From assembly GCA_020048915.1 (NCBI GenBank), contig JAIFLU010000088.1, forward strand, positions 1 to 64,000: a stretch of 64,000 nt of DNA. The letters run 5' to 3'. Below are positions 18,585 through 27,201 of this stretch, one piece after another. The notes beneath the pieces were generated by a model that was given only the letters and a program-made list of their open reading frames with translations, was not told where the DNA came from and ran no database searches. Numbering within the stretch: the first letter of the stretch is position 1; each line of letters begins with the position of its first letter. The DNA is from Bacteroidota bacterium. GTDB lineage: Bacteria; Bacteroidota; Bacteroidia; Bacteroidales; JAAUTT01. Both the position numbers and the translations under genes were made by a program.

Positions 18585-19322
18585 TTATTTTATGTTTTTC
18601 AAGACTTCATTCAAAACCGTCTGTGCATCTTTAGCTTCTTTTTCTCCTATTGTTGATTTTATGATCCCCACAAATTCTTGCAACTTTTCGGGGGTAATGC
18701 CAACATTCAAACAAATATTCAGATGCGAACGCAACATGGGTTCTGCACCACCAATGCTACTAATCACGGATATGGTTACCAGCTCTCTTTCGGTGTAGGT
18801 TAATATATCGCGTTCAAAAATATCAGCAAACAGATGTTCTTTGAGAAATATGTCCATTTGGGGTGCAAATGCGGAATACCCTGTTTTCGGACCATCCTGA
18901 GGCGTTCCAAGCAGTTTTTCTAAAATCTCTTTTCCCCGCTCGTATTTGCTTCGTTCGTCCTGAATGGGAGATGCTTCGGCTCCCAAAACATCCTTGAAGC
19001 CTTTGGCTTTGCGCTCATCCAATACCTCCATAAAGGTTTGCAGCCCCCGAATACTTCTTGGAAATCCGCAATAGGCATACAAGTGAACGATTACTTCTTT
19101 GATTTGGTTAATGGTAAGACCAGATTCAAGGCCTGCATTTAGCTCCGTCTTTAATTTTGACAGATCTCCCTTTGCCGTTAAGGCGGCAATGGCAATAATG
19201 CTTTGTTCCCCATGACTTAATGCTACTTTCTTATTCATATTGCTTTGTGCATTTATGACATAGGAAAAACAGCATATGGCCATTAATAACACCATGAGCG
19301 TTTTGATTTTATTCCTTTTCAT
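18585..19322 (-). CDS. Exported carboxymuconolactone decarboxylase-family protein (two CMD domains)
   Basis: 245 residues from the ATG at 19320-19322; an upstream in-frame TTG at 19337 is less likely because the ATG directly starts a signal peptide (MKRNKIKTLMVLLMAI, cleavage after INA). Two CMD-type helical domains follow: about 35-105 (SIIAIAALTAKGDLSKL, then IKEVIVHLYAYCGFP) and about 150-240 (DILTYTERELVTISVI, LRSHLNICLNVGIT). The classical AhpD-type CxxC redox pair is absent: only one Cys appears in the first domain and one in the second. Members with this double domain and signal sequence are frequent next to cupins and short-chain or alpha/beta hydrolases; the reaction is not known. 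Same transcript as the cupin gene. Confidence 0.82.
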   Translation of the reverse strand: MKRNKIKTLMVLLMAICCFSYVINAQSNMNKKVALSHGEQSIIAIAALTAKGDLSKLKTELNAGLESGLTINQIKEVIVHLYAYCGFPRSIRGLQTFMEVLDERKAKGFKDVLGAEASPIQDERSKYERGKEILEKLLGTPQDGPKTGYSAFAPQMDIFLKEHLFADIFERDILTYTERELVTISVISSIGGAEPMLRSHLNICLNVGITPEKLQEFVGIIKSTIGEKEAKDAQTVLNEVLKNIK

Positions 19323-19382
19323 AGTTCTGTTTTTCAATTATAAGCTCTGCTGCGAATAGAAGTATTGTAACTGAATACCTCT

Positions 19383-19616
19383 TCAATTCAATTGCTTTTT
19401 CAGAAAATTCATGACTTTGGTTCTCACTTCATCCGAATCGAACATGACTCCAAAATGGGGTGCGTCCTTTACAATCACAAGTTCATTGGGAACACCCTTT
19501 TGAGGTGAAGTACTGTTTCTTTCAGGCCCAAGAAATTGTGGCCAGTCTTGTGCAAAAAGCTGGGTCGCAAAAGCCACCAGTAAAAAAGTAGTTGTAAAAA
19601 TTAGTTTGTTTTTCAT
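19383..19616 (-). pseudogene. Chimeric stub: start of a PQQ-repeat protein joined to the end of an alpha/beta hydrolase
   Basis: 77 codons. The first 40 give a signal peptide (LLVAFATQLFA) followed by QDWPQFLGPERNSTSPQKG, the hallmark N-terminus of exported PQQ-binding-like beta-propeller proteins. The remaining residues (VKDAPHFGVMFDSDEVRTKV, then a short FLKKQLN tail) are the C-terminal helix region of an alpha/beta hydrolase, with the catalytic-His context APHFG. Neither half can fold alone, so this is the scar of a deletion that removed the rest of two neighbouring genes while keeping a frame open. The upstream ATG 14 codons earlier (19658) is not needed. It may still be expressed as an exported peptide, but function is unlikely. 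Confidence 0.7.
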
Positions 19617-19673
19617 TTTGGTAGTTATATATGAATGTTTATTGTGGTTTTGGAACAAAAAGCAGGCTTAAAA

Positions 19674-20159
19674 CTAATGCGAGTCAGGAGTTTGGCCCGG
19701 ACTTGGAGGAGTCATCAACCGTGTGAATGATAGTGAGCCTAATTTCCAGGTGCCATTTTGTTTCACATAGACTTCTGTCACCATAAATGGATTTGTCACT
19801 TCGTTTCCACCAACAACAGCCAACAAATCAATTCTATTTAAAAGAATGGCAGTATTGTCAATGATATTTACTGAAACTTCATGAATATCTGCTTTCTTGT
19901 ACCAAATGCCTCCACTTTTAATGATATTGACCTCCTGTTCTGTTCCCCAGGCTCCTCCCATGTGGATAAACATCGCTTTTTCGTGAAAGAGTTTACTCAG
20001 TACATCAGCATTTTTGTCGGCCATCCATTGCCACTTGTCTTTTGAAAGGGTAACGATTTCCTGTTCTGCCGGGGTGAAACTCTTTGTTGCAGGATTTTGG
20101 GCAAACGATCCTTGTACACTCACGATCACTAATAATAAACCTAGAATTGTTGTTTTCAT
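19674..20159 (-). CDS. Exported NTF2-like (DUF4440-type) protein
   Basis: 161 residues with a signal peptide (about 1-20, ending SFAQ). Residues about 30-145 follow the SnoaL/NTF2-like pattern: a long first helix (PAEQEIVTLSKDKWQWMADKN), ADVLSKLFHEKAMFIHMGG, and a closing sheet with VTEVYVKQNGTWKLGSLSFTRL. These cone-shaped folds bind small hydrophobic ligands or act as isomerases or lyases; no catalytic residues can be assigned. It lies 41 bp downstream of the alpha/beta hydrolase gene at 20201-21313 and probably shares its transcript, so both products would act outside the inner membrane on the same kind of compound. Confidence 0.75.
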   Translation of the reverse strand: MKTTILGLLLVIVSVQGSFAQNPATKSFTPAEQEIVTLSKDKWQWMADKNADVLSKLFHEKAMFIHMGGAWGTEQEVNIIKSGGIWYKKADIHEVSVNIIDNTAILLNRIDLLAVVGGNEVTNPFMVTEVYVKQNGTWKLGSLSFTRLMTPPSPGQTPDSH

Positions 20160-20200
20160 ACGCTAATTTTAATGTTTATAATGGGTATTAATTTCTATAC

Positions 20201-21313
20201 TTAATCCAATCCTTTTTCTTTTAGCCATTTCGACATCAGGTCGGCTATCTCTAAATTATTTAAATCCGAAAACGGGAAATGCGTATTGCCTTTAATTCCT
20301 ATTTCAGGCAAATGAACCACTGTGACATCGCCGCCGAGCTTGTTCACGGCATCTCTCCACTTCCTGGCCATTTCCAGTCGTGCACGCCAGCCATCCTGGC
20401 CGGGGTTATCCATGGGTTTGTCGGGAATATTATCTCCGTAGTAAATAATGATCGGGATTTTGGTAAGCTTCATAAAATCGGATAACGGCACCCCAAAAGC
20501 GGTGAGTGTACCCCCGGCCATTGGAATAGGGGCCGGTACTTCTCCTTCGGGAAACAGAAAACCGCTTCCCGGTTCGTAAGAAACAATGGCTTTTATGTTT
20601 TGATTTTTGATAGCGGTTGCCCAGCCCATGCCACCGGAATGTGAATGCGTGACAAGGACTCCGGTACCAATTTTATTAAACAGCGCCGAAATAGCATCGG
20701 TATTCACAGTCATATCAATTGGCCCAACATTTGGCGTCATGGCACGGAAATACTGGTTTAGTGTGGCTGAATCGCGTGCAAACTGCACTCCTTCAAAATA
20801 GTTAGGCCATATGCCTACCCGAAAAGTGCCAAACCACCCCTGTTCGTCGGGAGTGGGATTAATGGTTCCGGCAGCAGTGCTTCGGCCGGCATTGCCTCTT
20901 CTGGGTTGATCGATGAGGTAAACCCCAAAACGTTTGCGCAGGAAAATGTTTTGATAGCCTTCGCGTCCGTCGGGTGTGGTTTCCCAGGTTTTGGAAAATT
21001 GTCCGATTCCATGCCACATCACTAAAGGATATTTACGGGCATCCACTGGAATCTGGTAAAACACATAGGCATGATCGCCATGAAAGGTTTGTCCTGTCGG
21101 TGTTTGATTGTACGGATCGAATGTGCCGGGATTGGTAATCACGGTTCCTCCCACGGCAAAGCTGCCTTGTTCCTGAATCAGGATAGGTTTTTGTTTTTCT
21201 GCTTTTTGGGCAAAAGTAGGTAAACCTGCCGAAAGTACAGTAAGTATAAATAGTAGACTACAGGCACTGGATTTTTGTAAGGCCTTTGTTAATAAAGATA
21301 TTTTTTTAGCCAT
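20201..21313 (-). CDS. Exported alpha/beta hydrolase
   Basis: 370-residue secreted hydrolase. N-terminal signal about 1-36 (long, ends TFAQ). The core contains VMWHGIGQFSKTWE (oxyanion-hole loop), GVYLIDQPRRGNAGRS, the nucleophile elbow VTHSHSGGMG with Ser226, and a C-terminal His context GIKGNTHFPFSDLNN. This is the family of alpha/beta hydrolases with a THSxSG elbow that is common in Bacteroidota and Proteobacteria; substrate unknown. Its 293-bp upstream region contains a 40-bp site that is repeated almost exactly in front of the hydrolase gene at 24435-25484 and the AraC-type regulator, so it is probably controlled by that regulator. Likely first gene of a transcript running left. Confidence 0.82.
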   Translation of the reverse strand: MAKKISLLTKALQKSSACSLLFILTVLSAGLPTFAQKAEKQKPILIQEQGSFAVGGTVITNPGTFDPYNQTPTGQTFHGDHAYVFYQIPVDARKYPLVMWHGIGQFSKTWETTPDGREGYQNIFLRKRFGVYLIDQPRRGNAGRSTAAGTINPTPDEQGWFGTFRVGIWPNYFEGVQFARDSATLNQYFRAMTPNVGPIDMTVNTDAISALFNKIGTGVLVTHSHSGGMGWATAIKNQNIKAIVSYEPGSGFLFPEGEVPAPIPMAGGTLTAFGVPLSDFMKLTKIPIIIYYGDNIPDKPMDNPGQDGWRARLEMARKWRDAVNKLGGDVTVVHLPEIGIKGNTHFPFSDLNNLEIADLMSKWLKEKGLD

Positions 21314-21483
21314 ATTAGTTGATTTATTATTTTATTTCAGATACAGTTTGCTATATATAGAACAGCCATTTCAAAGCTTTTTAAATACGGTTGCTTAAAG
21401 TTGAATGCTGTTCTAAACAGTTATCCCAGTTATGGATGGAAATAACTCCACATTACAAAGTTGAGATGAAAAAACCAATAAAG

Positions 21484-21523
21484 TTGTATACAGATTACTT
21501 ATTCTTATACCTGAATTACTGAA
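21484..21523. promoter_or_regulatory. Putative AraC-type operator, copy A (direct repeat, 21-bp phase)
   Basis: Starts TTGTATACAGATTACT and ends ATTACTGA. About 36 of 40 bases equal the site at 25530-25570. Inside are two half-sites about 21 bp apart (GATTACTTATT at 21493-21503 and AATTACTGAAA at 21514-21524), the phasing typical of AraC-family activators. It lies about 170 bp upstream of the hydrolase gene that starts at 21313. Direct observation is the repeat; binding by the AraC-type protein is inference. Confidence 0.65.
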
Positions 21524-21606
21524 ATTATTGCAGGTTCGTTTAGATATGTTTACGTATCGAATAGCCTTGTTTACAGCGGTATTGAGGTAGGGGCTTCCTT
21601 TCCAAA

Positions 21607-22392
21607 CTACAGCTTTTCCTGGTATTCTTTATGGAAAGTATAAACGAGGCTTACATTCCAAAGTAAATCAGCTCCGGATGTAATAGTTGATTTCAGTTTT
21701 TTATTAATTAATGCCGAGACGCTAAGCGGAAATTTCTTCTTACTTATTGACAAGATTGCATTTAAATATGTACCCTGTTTTTGATCCATTTTCAGATAAT
21801 AGATTTGTGGACTAAGTCGGACAACTATCTGTTTCGTGATTGGGATGCCGGATATGCTACCTCTGAACGAAATCATGTTGGTATTTTGGGTGACATACTT
21901 TTCCAGCCCCCGGGTGTAAAAATAATAGACTCCTGCATTGATATTTTTTGTGATCATGTAGTTTGGGAAAATTTCACCTGCAACATACCTGTCGGCCCGA
22001 GTGGTTGAAGTTCCGGAAGATGGATCTGTAACTGACTTAAATGATAACGAAGGATTAGCTCCAATATTCAACCTGAACCGGTTATTGGTGAAAGCTTTAT
22101 ATCTCCACCAGAAAACAATAGCCCAGGGTTTACCTTCCAGAGAAAAGCGAAACTGCGGTTCGAAGGTCAGTTTTCTGCCCATTACCATATCAAAAACAAT
22201 GGCTGGTTTTCCTAAAGTAAGGTTTGGAATGGTCGAGATACCTTTGCTTGTAATGGTTACAGCACTTGTGAAATTAGTTGTTTTCAAAACGATGCTGTCT
22301 TTATTTTGTGCAGTTAAGGTATTTGAAAGACCTGCAAGAAGTAAAAACACTATCAGTTTTATAGAGGTAGGATGGTTTTTGTAGTTTGACAT
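21607..22392 (-). CDS. Exported beta-rich protein, probable outer-membrane barrel, family unknown
   Basis: 261 residues. A signal peptide is clear (about 10-29, ending LTAQ). The rest alternates short hydrophobic and polar stretches with many aromatic residues at strand ends (WAIVFWWRYKAF, NINAGVYYFYTRGLEKY, PQIYYLKMDQKQGTYLNAIL), and the protein ends near NVSLVYTFHKEYQEKL, as expected of a small outer-membrane beta-barrel. I do not recognise a named family. It stands alone between two minus-strand hydrolase genes, with about 290-bp gaps on both sides, and has no copy of the AraC-type site directly in front of it. Confidence 0.6.
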   Translation of the reverse strand: MSNYKNHPTSIKLIVFLLLAGLSNTLTAQNKDSIVLKTTNFTSAVTITSKGISTIPNLTLGKPAIVFDMVMGRKLTFEPQFRFSLEGKPWAIVFWWRYKAFTNNRFRLNIGANPSLSFKSVTDPSSGTSTTRADRYVAGEIFPNYMITKNINAGVYYFYTRGLEKYVTQNTNMISFRGSISGIPITKQIVVRLSPQIYYLKMDQKQGTYLNAILSISKKKFPLSVSALINKKLKSTITSGADLLWNVSLVYTFHKEYQEKL

Positions 22393-22525
22393 TTTTTTAT
22401 TGATCTGATATTAGAGATTAACATTTAGATTATTTGCTACGCCAACATTGACAGATACACTCATTGCGGCGATATCAATCAAATCCTCTCACACAATTGG
22501 TTTCGCGCGCCGCTAAATACAGGGG

Positions 22526-22581
22526 ATATTTGTATACCCGGGGCTTCACCCCGGGCTACAAATATGCCGCTCCTTTGGAGC
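22526..22581. repeat. GC-rich double hairpin downstream of the carboxylesterase gene
   Basis: ATATTTGTA..CCCGGGG..CCCCGGG..TACAAATAT (22526-22565) forms a long stem, followed at once by GCTCCTTTGGAGC (22569-22581). Its GC-rich 'cccggggc...ccccggg' style contrasts with the surroundings and resembles dispersed hairpin repeats seen in many Bacteroidota genomes. It sits about 100 bp past the stop of the carboxylesterase gene and may stabilise or end that transcript. Confidence 0.6.
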
Positions 22582-22684
22582 TTAAAACCATTTTCTGTCA
22601 TCGTAGCATAGCCCCAATTTGAGGACAGGAATCTAATTGACAGATCTTTTTATTTTGAAAATTGAAGTGTGCTTACATTACCGC

Positions 22685-24334
22685 TTAAATGCCATTGGGT
22701 TGAAGCTTATCCCCCTTGTTCACTGCTTTTTCAATCACATCCAGTCTCGCTTTCCTTGGATCAAATTTACCGACCAGTTTACCATCCGGTTGGATATCGA
22801 GGATCTCGTTCGTTTTGGGATTGTATACAGGCCATTTCGGCAAATCTTTACCATTGGGGTTACCGGTTTTGGCAAAATTAACCCAATAGGCATTCATTAT
22901 CCTGGCGACCTCTTTGTCCTCGGAAGTCGGAGGGGGAGGAGGCGGTCCGAAGCCTCCTATTCCCAGATTGTCGAACGCAAAAGAAATATCGGTTCCATGT
23001 CCGGGGCCATACTTCATCCGCTCCTTCATGGCAGCCGGTACATACGAGAAAAGAAAAATGTAGGACGGATCACCAACGGCTGCAAAAGAACTGGCGGCGA
23101 ACCGTGCTGGCTCTGCCCATGCTTTATCTGTGTTAAATCGTGTGAGTACTTCAGCGAATTCTTTGTTACCATCAGGATCGTAGGCAGATTTTGCCTCCTC
23201 TTTCAGTTCCCCGAACAGCGAAAACAGTTCTTCCTTTGTACTGCTGGCATTCACAAAGGGGCCACCAATTTCAGCACTATTATTCCCAATGAGAAGCGGA
23301 ACGCGTGCCTGCCTTCCCGCCTTGTAAGCACTCTCTGCAGTTTCTGTTACCAGTTTGCCATCGAGGATAGGGCCAGAATAGATACGAGGGCCACCTTGTC
23401 CATCATTTTCCTGTCCACCGTCCACAATCTCTTCAACTTTCAGGGCACGTAATTTGGCCAGGGCTGACGCATCTGTTCCCTCGATTTTATGTTTACGGGC
23501 AAAGTTTATTCCGATTGTCTCCGCTGAAACAGGGTAGTACGAACTTGCATTTTCTTTGTTTATAGGTCTGCCGGTTAAAACGCCATCCCGACCGCCGCCT
23601 GAATGACTGATTGCCTTTTGAAAAAGTCCCTTTGCAGCCGGGATCGTCAAAAGTGAATGTACCGAAACCCCACCGGCTGAGAAACCGAAAATGGTCACAT
23701 TTTTAGGATTGCCTCCAAAGGCAGCAATATTCTGTTGTACCCATTTGAGTGCGGCAATCTGGTCCATAAAGGCGTAACTACCCTTGGGTTCATCGGGATG
23801 CTCCTTGCTCAGCGCAGGGAATGCAAAATGGCCAAGGCGCCCCAGACGGTAATTGATAGTAATCAGGATGACTCCTTTTTTGGCAAACTGACCTTCAACT
23901 CCTGCTCCGGAGCCGCTACCCCCTACGAAGGCGCCGCCATGGATCCATACCATTACCGGCAGCTTTGCATTCTTTGCAGCCCCGGCAGGTCTCCAGACAT
24001 TGAGAAACAAGCAATCTTCGGACGAACCTGCCTGAATTGTTCCCGGAGCAGCGCCCCAACCTCCCGCTGCGCAATTTGCACCAAACTTGGTGGCATCGCG
24101 TTCCCCCTGCCATGGGGTCATGGGTTGCGGAGGTCGCCAGCGAAATTCACCCACTGGAGGAGCAGCATAGGGAATTCCCTTAAAACTTTCGACATTCCCT
24201 TCCGATACTCCGCGAACCTTTCCAGAGACGGTTTGAACAACTGGTGCCTCTTTCGAAGAACTATTCACAATTGTTTGCTGGGCATACAGGTTGAAACTCA
24301 ATATGCATGCTATTCCTGTTATTATTCTTTTCAT
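22685..24334 (-). CDS. Exported type-B carboxylesterase
   Basis: 549 residues, full length for the family. Signal peptide about 1-19 (ends YAQQ). Family landmarks in order: [19 protein letters not shown], the EDCLFLNVW signature (about 106-114), oxyanion loop [13 protein letters not shown], and the nucleophile elbow [13 protein letters not shown] with Ser219; the acid and His follow in ISAEIGGP-like and [13 protein letters not shown] (His) segments. A poly-proline stretch with eight prolines ([10 protein letters not shown]) precedes the C-terminal helices. These serine hydrolases split carboxylic esters of small or polyketide-like molecules. It stands 100 bp downstream of another hydrolase gene and may be co-transcribed with it from the promoter near 25.5 kb. 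Confidence 0.9.
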   Translation of the reverse strand: MKRIITGIACILSFNLYAQQTIVNSSSKEAPVVQTVSGKVRGVSEGNVESFKGIPYAAPPVGEFRWRPPQPMTPWQGERDATKFGANCAAGGWGAAPGTIQAGSSEDCLFLNVWRPAGAAKNAKLPVMVWIHGGAFVGGSGSGAGVEGQFAKKGVILITINYRLGRLGHFAFPALSKEHPDEPKGSYAFMDQIAALKWVQQNIAAFGGNPKNVTIFGFSAGGVSVHSLLTIPAAKGLFQKAISHSGGGRDGVLTGRPINKENASSYYPVSAETIGINFARKHKIEGTDASALAKLRALKVEEIVDGGQENDGQGGPRIYSGPILDGKLVTETAESAYKAGRQARVPLLIGNNSAEIGGPFVNASSTKEELFSLFGELKEEAKSAYDPDGNKEFAEVLTRFNTDKAWAEPARFAASSFAAVGDPSYIFLFSYVPAAMKERMKYGPGHGTDISFAFDNLGIGGFGPPPPPPTSEDKEVARIMNAYWVNFAKTGNPNGKDLPKWPVYNPKTNEILDIQPDGKLVGKFDPRKARLDVIEKAVNKGDKLQPNGI

Positions 24335-24434
24335 TTTAGGTAGTATTAAATTTTATCATGTGTGCAAAAGAAACTTGTTTAGATTTTGTATTTGCCGATT
24401 GCGGCCAAATAGTATGGAATCAAGACTATCAACG

Positions 24435-25484
24435 TTACAGGTATTTACCAAAAAAATCGTTAAGCTTGCTCATGGCCTTAGCCACATATTCGGGAACATA
24501 ATACGTTTGAATGTGGGTAGCCCCTTCAATAAGGAATAATTCCTTTTCTTTTGTTCCGGTAGCCAACTTGAATGCACTGTCCGTCATGTAATACGTGTCG
24601 GCTTTGCTTCCAGCCATCATCAACAGGGGCTGATTGATTAAATCCATACTAGTGGCTGCATCAAATTCCATCAGGTCGAGCAGACTGCTCATGGTGTACC
24701 TGAAGGTAGAATTTGGGTGCGCATGGGTTCTGTTGTAATAATAGTGGCCTTCACGATACAGATCAAAAGGCATTTTATCGGCCATTTCATCCGTTGTTTT
24801 TGTATTGGCCGCATAGCGCACTTCACCACCGGAAGCTTCAAGGGCGCGGGCATCTGAAGCATCTTTTAACCGTTGCTGAATGGTGGATATCTGGGAGTCC
24901 TTGAATCCGTTACGCCTCACCAGCCCGGAATTAAACATGCTCAGCGTGGCCACAGCTTTAAATCGTTTATCGGTCTGAGCTGCTTTTAAGGTATATCCTC
25001 CACCACCACATATGCCCAATACTCCCAAACGACTGGCATCAACTCCGGCATATTGGGTAATAAAGTCGGCCATGCCGCGAATATCTTCAATGCGATTAGC
25101 AGGCTTATCCACATTGCGGGGCTGACCACCACTGGCACCCTGGTAGGCTGCATCGGCAGTAATGGCTATGTAACCCGATTCGGCCAGTCGCTGCGCATAT
25201 AATCCGGTAGTCTGTTCCTTAACTCCTCCGTTGGGATGAGCCACCACTACCGCCGGATATTTTTTTGACGCGTCGTAATTGGCGGGTGTATAAATATTGG
25301 CAGCGATATCAATGCCATTTAGTTTATAGGTTACAGGATGTATATTCACCTTGCCTGGCACATTTTCAGTAATTGCCTCTTTATAAACAAGACCAAAAGG
25401 GTTATTCAGAGTTTGACCTGAAGCAATGGTACTTATCGTCATGAATATGTATGTCAAATATTTGCTTTTTATATCTCGATTCAT
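24435..25484 (-). CDS. Exported dienelactone hydrolase-like enzyme with a cysteine nucleophile elbow
   Basis: 349 residues with a signal peptide (about 8-23, ends ASGQ). Alpha/beta hydrolase core: PAVVVAHPNGGVKEQ (oxyanion loop), YIAITADAAYQGASGG, and the nucleophile elbow LGVLGICGGGGYTLKAA in which Cys159 replaces the usual Ser. A Cys at this place is typical of dienelactone hydrolases. LLMMAGSKADTYY supplies the acid and EGATHIQTYY the catalytic His. It is the gene closest to the 40-bp repeated operator (46 bp between start and site) and is divergent from the AraC-type regulator, so it is the most likely direct target. Substrate unknown; neighbours (CMD-like, cupin) hint at ring-cleavage or lactone-type compounds, which is inference. 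Confidence 0.82.
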   Translation of the reverse strand: MNRDIKSKYLTYIFMTISTIASGQTLNNPFGLVYKEAITENVPGKVNIHPVTYKLNGIDIAANIYTPANYDASKKYPAVVVAHPNGGVKEQTTGLYAQRLAESGYIAITADAAYQGASGGQPRNVDKPANRIEDIRGMADFITQYAGVDASRLGVLGICGGGGYTLKAAQTDKRFKAVATLSMFNSGLVRRNGFKDSQISTIQQRLKDASDARALEASGGEVRYAANTKTTDEMADKMPFDLYREGHYYYNRTHAHPNSTFRYTMSSLLDLMEFDAATSMDLINQPLLMMAGSKADTYYMTDSAFKLATGTKEKELFLIEGATHIQTYYVPEYVAKAMSKLNDFFGKYL

Positions 25485-25529
25485 ATTGCTTTTTATTCTT
25501 ACAAAGGTGAAGCGAAATAACAGGAGCGT

Positions 25530-25570
25530 TTGTATACAGATTACTGATTCTTGTACCCTGATTACTGATT
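25530..25570. promoter_or_regulatory. Putative AraC-type operator, copy B (direct repeat, 21-bp phase)
   Basis: Lies in the divergent region between the hydrolase gene (start 25484) and the AraC-type gene (start 25639). It holds two exact copies of GATTACTGATT, at 25539-25549 and 25560-25570, start-to-start distance 21 bp, separated by CTTGTACCCT. The whole segment is nearly identical to copy A at 21484-21523. This is the arrangement expected for a tandem AraC-family binding site that could control both divergent genes. Confidence 0.7.
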
Positions 25571-25607
25571 ATGTATTTTGGTGTTTATCTTATAGATAAA
25601 TATGTTT

Positions 25608-25615
25608 TACCTTTG
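25608..25615 (+). promoter_or_regulatory. Possible -7 element of the AraC-type gene
   Basis: TACCTTTG matches the Bacteroidota -7 consensus TAnnTTTG exactly and lies 24 bp before the ATG of the regulator, just downstream of operator copy B. No convincing -33 element at the usual spacing was found, so activation or repression through copy B is plausible but unproven. Confidence 0.4.
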
Positions 25616-25638
25616 GAAGAAAATTACAAATTTTGGTC

Positions 25639-26535
25639 ATGGACGAAATAATGAAGCTGGATAATATATCGCAATATAATGCCCTGAGGGGGATCGAAAC
25701 ACTGCATCCATTGGTAAGTGTATTTGATTTTGCAAATATGAAACTCATACCGCAAGCCATGGCAAACTATGGCTTTTATTGTGTTTTCCTGAAAGATGCT
25801 GTATGCGGCGATTTGAAATATGGCTGTAATTATTACGATTATCAGGAAGGTACACTTGTGTTTATTGCCCCCGGCCAGGTTGTTGGGATCGGCAGCAAGC
25901 CCGGGACTACCATGCCCAAAGGCTGGGGCCTGCTTTTTCATCCCGATTTAATCCGGGGAACTTCCTTAGGTCACAATATTAAGCAGTATACCTTTTTCAC
26001 TTACGAAGCCAGGGAAGCCCTTCACTTATCGGAAAAAGAACGGCAAGTTGTATTGGATTGCATGGATAAGATTGATTATGAACTTCGGCAGTCAATTGAC
26101 AAACATAGTAAAACACTGATTACAAATAATATCGAGCTGCTTCTAAATTACTGTATGCGGTTTTACGATCGCCAGTTTATTACCCGCAGCGAAGTAAACA
26201 GAGATATTCTAGCTAAATTCGAGAAATTGATCGACAATTATTTTCAGTCGGAAATAGCGCTTACTGCCGGGTTACCAACGGTTAAGTTTTGCGCTGAACA
26301 ATTGTTTCTGTCTCCCAACTATTTTGGCGATCTGATCAAGAAAGAAACCGGAAAGTCTGCCCAGGAAAACATCCAGTTAAAGGTAATGGGCATTGCGAAA
26401 GAAAGAATATTTGATAAGAGCAAAACCATGAGCGAGATAGCTTATGAATTAGGTTTTAAACACCCACAGCACTTCAGCAGGATGTTTAAAAACGAGACGG
26501 GATTCACACCGAATGAATACAGGTTGTTGAATTGA
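25639..26535 (+). CDS. AraC-family transcriptional regulator
   Basis: 298 residues from the ATG at 25639 (an in-frame TTG two codons upstream is possible). The N-terminal region (about 15-165) is a cupin-like sensing domain: GFYCVFLKDAVCGDLKYG, YYDYQEGTLVFIAPGQVVGIG, GWGLLFHPDLIRGT. The C-terminal AraC domain (about 200-298) has two helix-turn-helix units, KFCAEQLFLSPNYFGDLIKKE and MSEIAYELGFKHPQHFSRMF followed by KNETGFTPNEYR, the family signature. The layout matches the AraC regulators often placed beside oxidoreductases or hydrolases in Bacteroidota. It is transcribed away from the hydrolase genes, and the 21-bp-phased repeats at 25530-25570 and 21484-21523 are its probable sites. The inducer is not known. 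Confidence 0.9.
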   Translation: MDEIMKLDNISQYNALRGIETLHPLVSVFDFANMKLIPQAMANYGFYCVFLKDAVCGDLKYGCNYYDYQEGTLVFIAPGQVVGIGSKPGTTMPKGWGLLFHPDLIRGTSLGHNIKQYTFFTYEAREALHLSEKERQVVLDCMDKIDYELRQSIDKHSKTLITNNIELLLNYCMRFYDRQFITRSEVNRDILAKFEKLIDNYFQSEIALTAGLPTVKFCAEQLFLSPNYFGDLIKKETGKSAQENIQLKVMGIAKERIFDKSKTMSEIAYELGFKHPQHFSRMFKNETGFTPNEYRLLN

Positions 26536-26542
26536 CCTAATT

Positions 26543-26782
26543 TTAGGTAATCTCACTGAATCCTATTTTTTTTCTGGCGACCTGAAAAAGTATTAAACCT
26601 GCCAATACAATAATGGCATTTATAATTACCCATATTACCCGATCATTTTCTGCGAAAACTTTATTTCCAAAAAATCGAAGTTCAACATTTGGAAAAAAGA
26701 AACTTGCAATTCCACCGGCCATTAGTGTTAGGCCCACAGCTAACATAATTTGACTCAATACTTTTAAAAATCGATTATTCAT
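26543..26782 (-). CDS. Small two-helix membrane protein
   Basis: 79 residues from the ATG at 26780-26782 (MNNRFLKVL); the longer frame to 26809 overlaps the HxlR remnant and is not preferred. Two hydrophobic segments, about 9-30 (IMLAVGLTLMAGGIASFFF) and about 48-66 (VIWVIINAIIVLAGLILF), flank a short polar loop. No family recognised. It lies 8 bp from the stop of the AraC-type gene (convergent) and directly downstream of the HxlR remnant, whose transcript it may once have shared. Confidence 0.55.
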   Translation of the reverse strand: MNNRFLKVLSQIMLAVGLTLMAGGIASFFFPNVELRFFGNKVFAENDRVIWVIINAIIVLAGLILFQVARKKIGFSEIT

Positions 26783-26789
26783 ACTCGTA

Positions 26790-26933
26790 TTATTTTGTAA
26801 TTTCTTCAAAATGGACCTGAGCCCATTCTACCATCATTTGAACTACAGGCATAAGTTCCTTTCCCATTTCTGATAAAGTATATTCTACCCGAGGTGGCAC
26901 TTCTGCATATACTTTCCGGTTCAGCAAATGATT
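26790..26933 (-). pseudogene. C-terminal stub of an HxlR-family regulator
   Basis: 47 codons plus stop. The frame reads LLNRKVYAEVPPRVEYTLSE and continues MGKELMPVVQMMVEWA, which is the wing and last helix of HxlR winged-helix proteins (R-x-x-Y-x-E-V-P-P-R-V-E-Y-x-L-x-E-x-G). A stop codon lies immediately upstream in frame (26934-26936) and no start or recognition helix precedes it, so the N-terminal half of the gene has been lost. Confidence 0.75.
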
Positions 26934-27201
26934 TTAAAGCCCAATTTAGGAGTTAGTGGTAAAAGGACTTTTCGGAGGGGGCTCATAGCTTTATTTTAAA
27001 AAAGGTTCAATAAAGTGTAAAAGATAATAGGCTGATCTATTGATTAAATTGTATGATACTAAAATAGGGTTGAATGATTTTTGTATCTTATTATGAAATA
27101 ATAACAAGAAACAATCTCCTTTAAAATTGGAACTAATATTCCAGGACAATAAAAGGAGGTATTGACGTAAAATCGGTTTGTGCCAGGCTTTTTATAGTTG
27201 A
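26934..27201. other. Gap with no recognisable gene
   Basis: 268 bp, AT-rich, between the HxlR stub and the acyltransferase. It probably marks the deletion that removed the first half of the HxlR gene. No frame or hairpin stands out. Confidence 0.35.
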
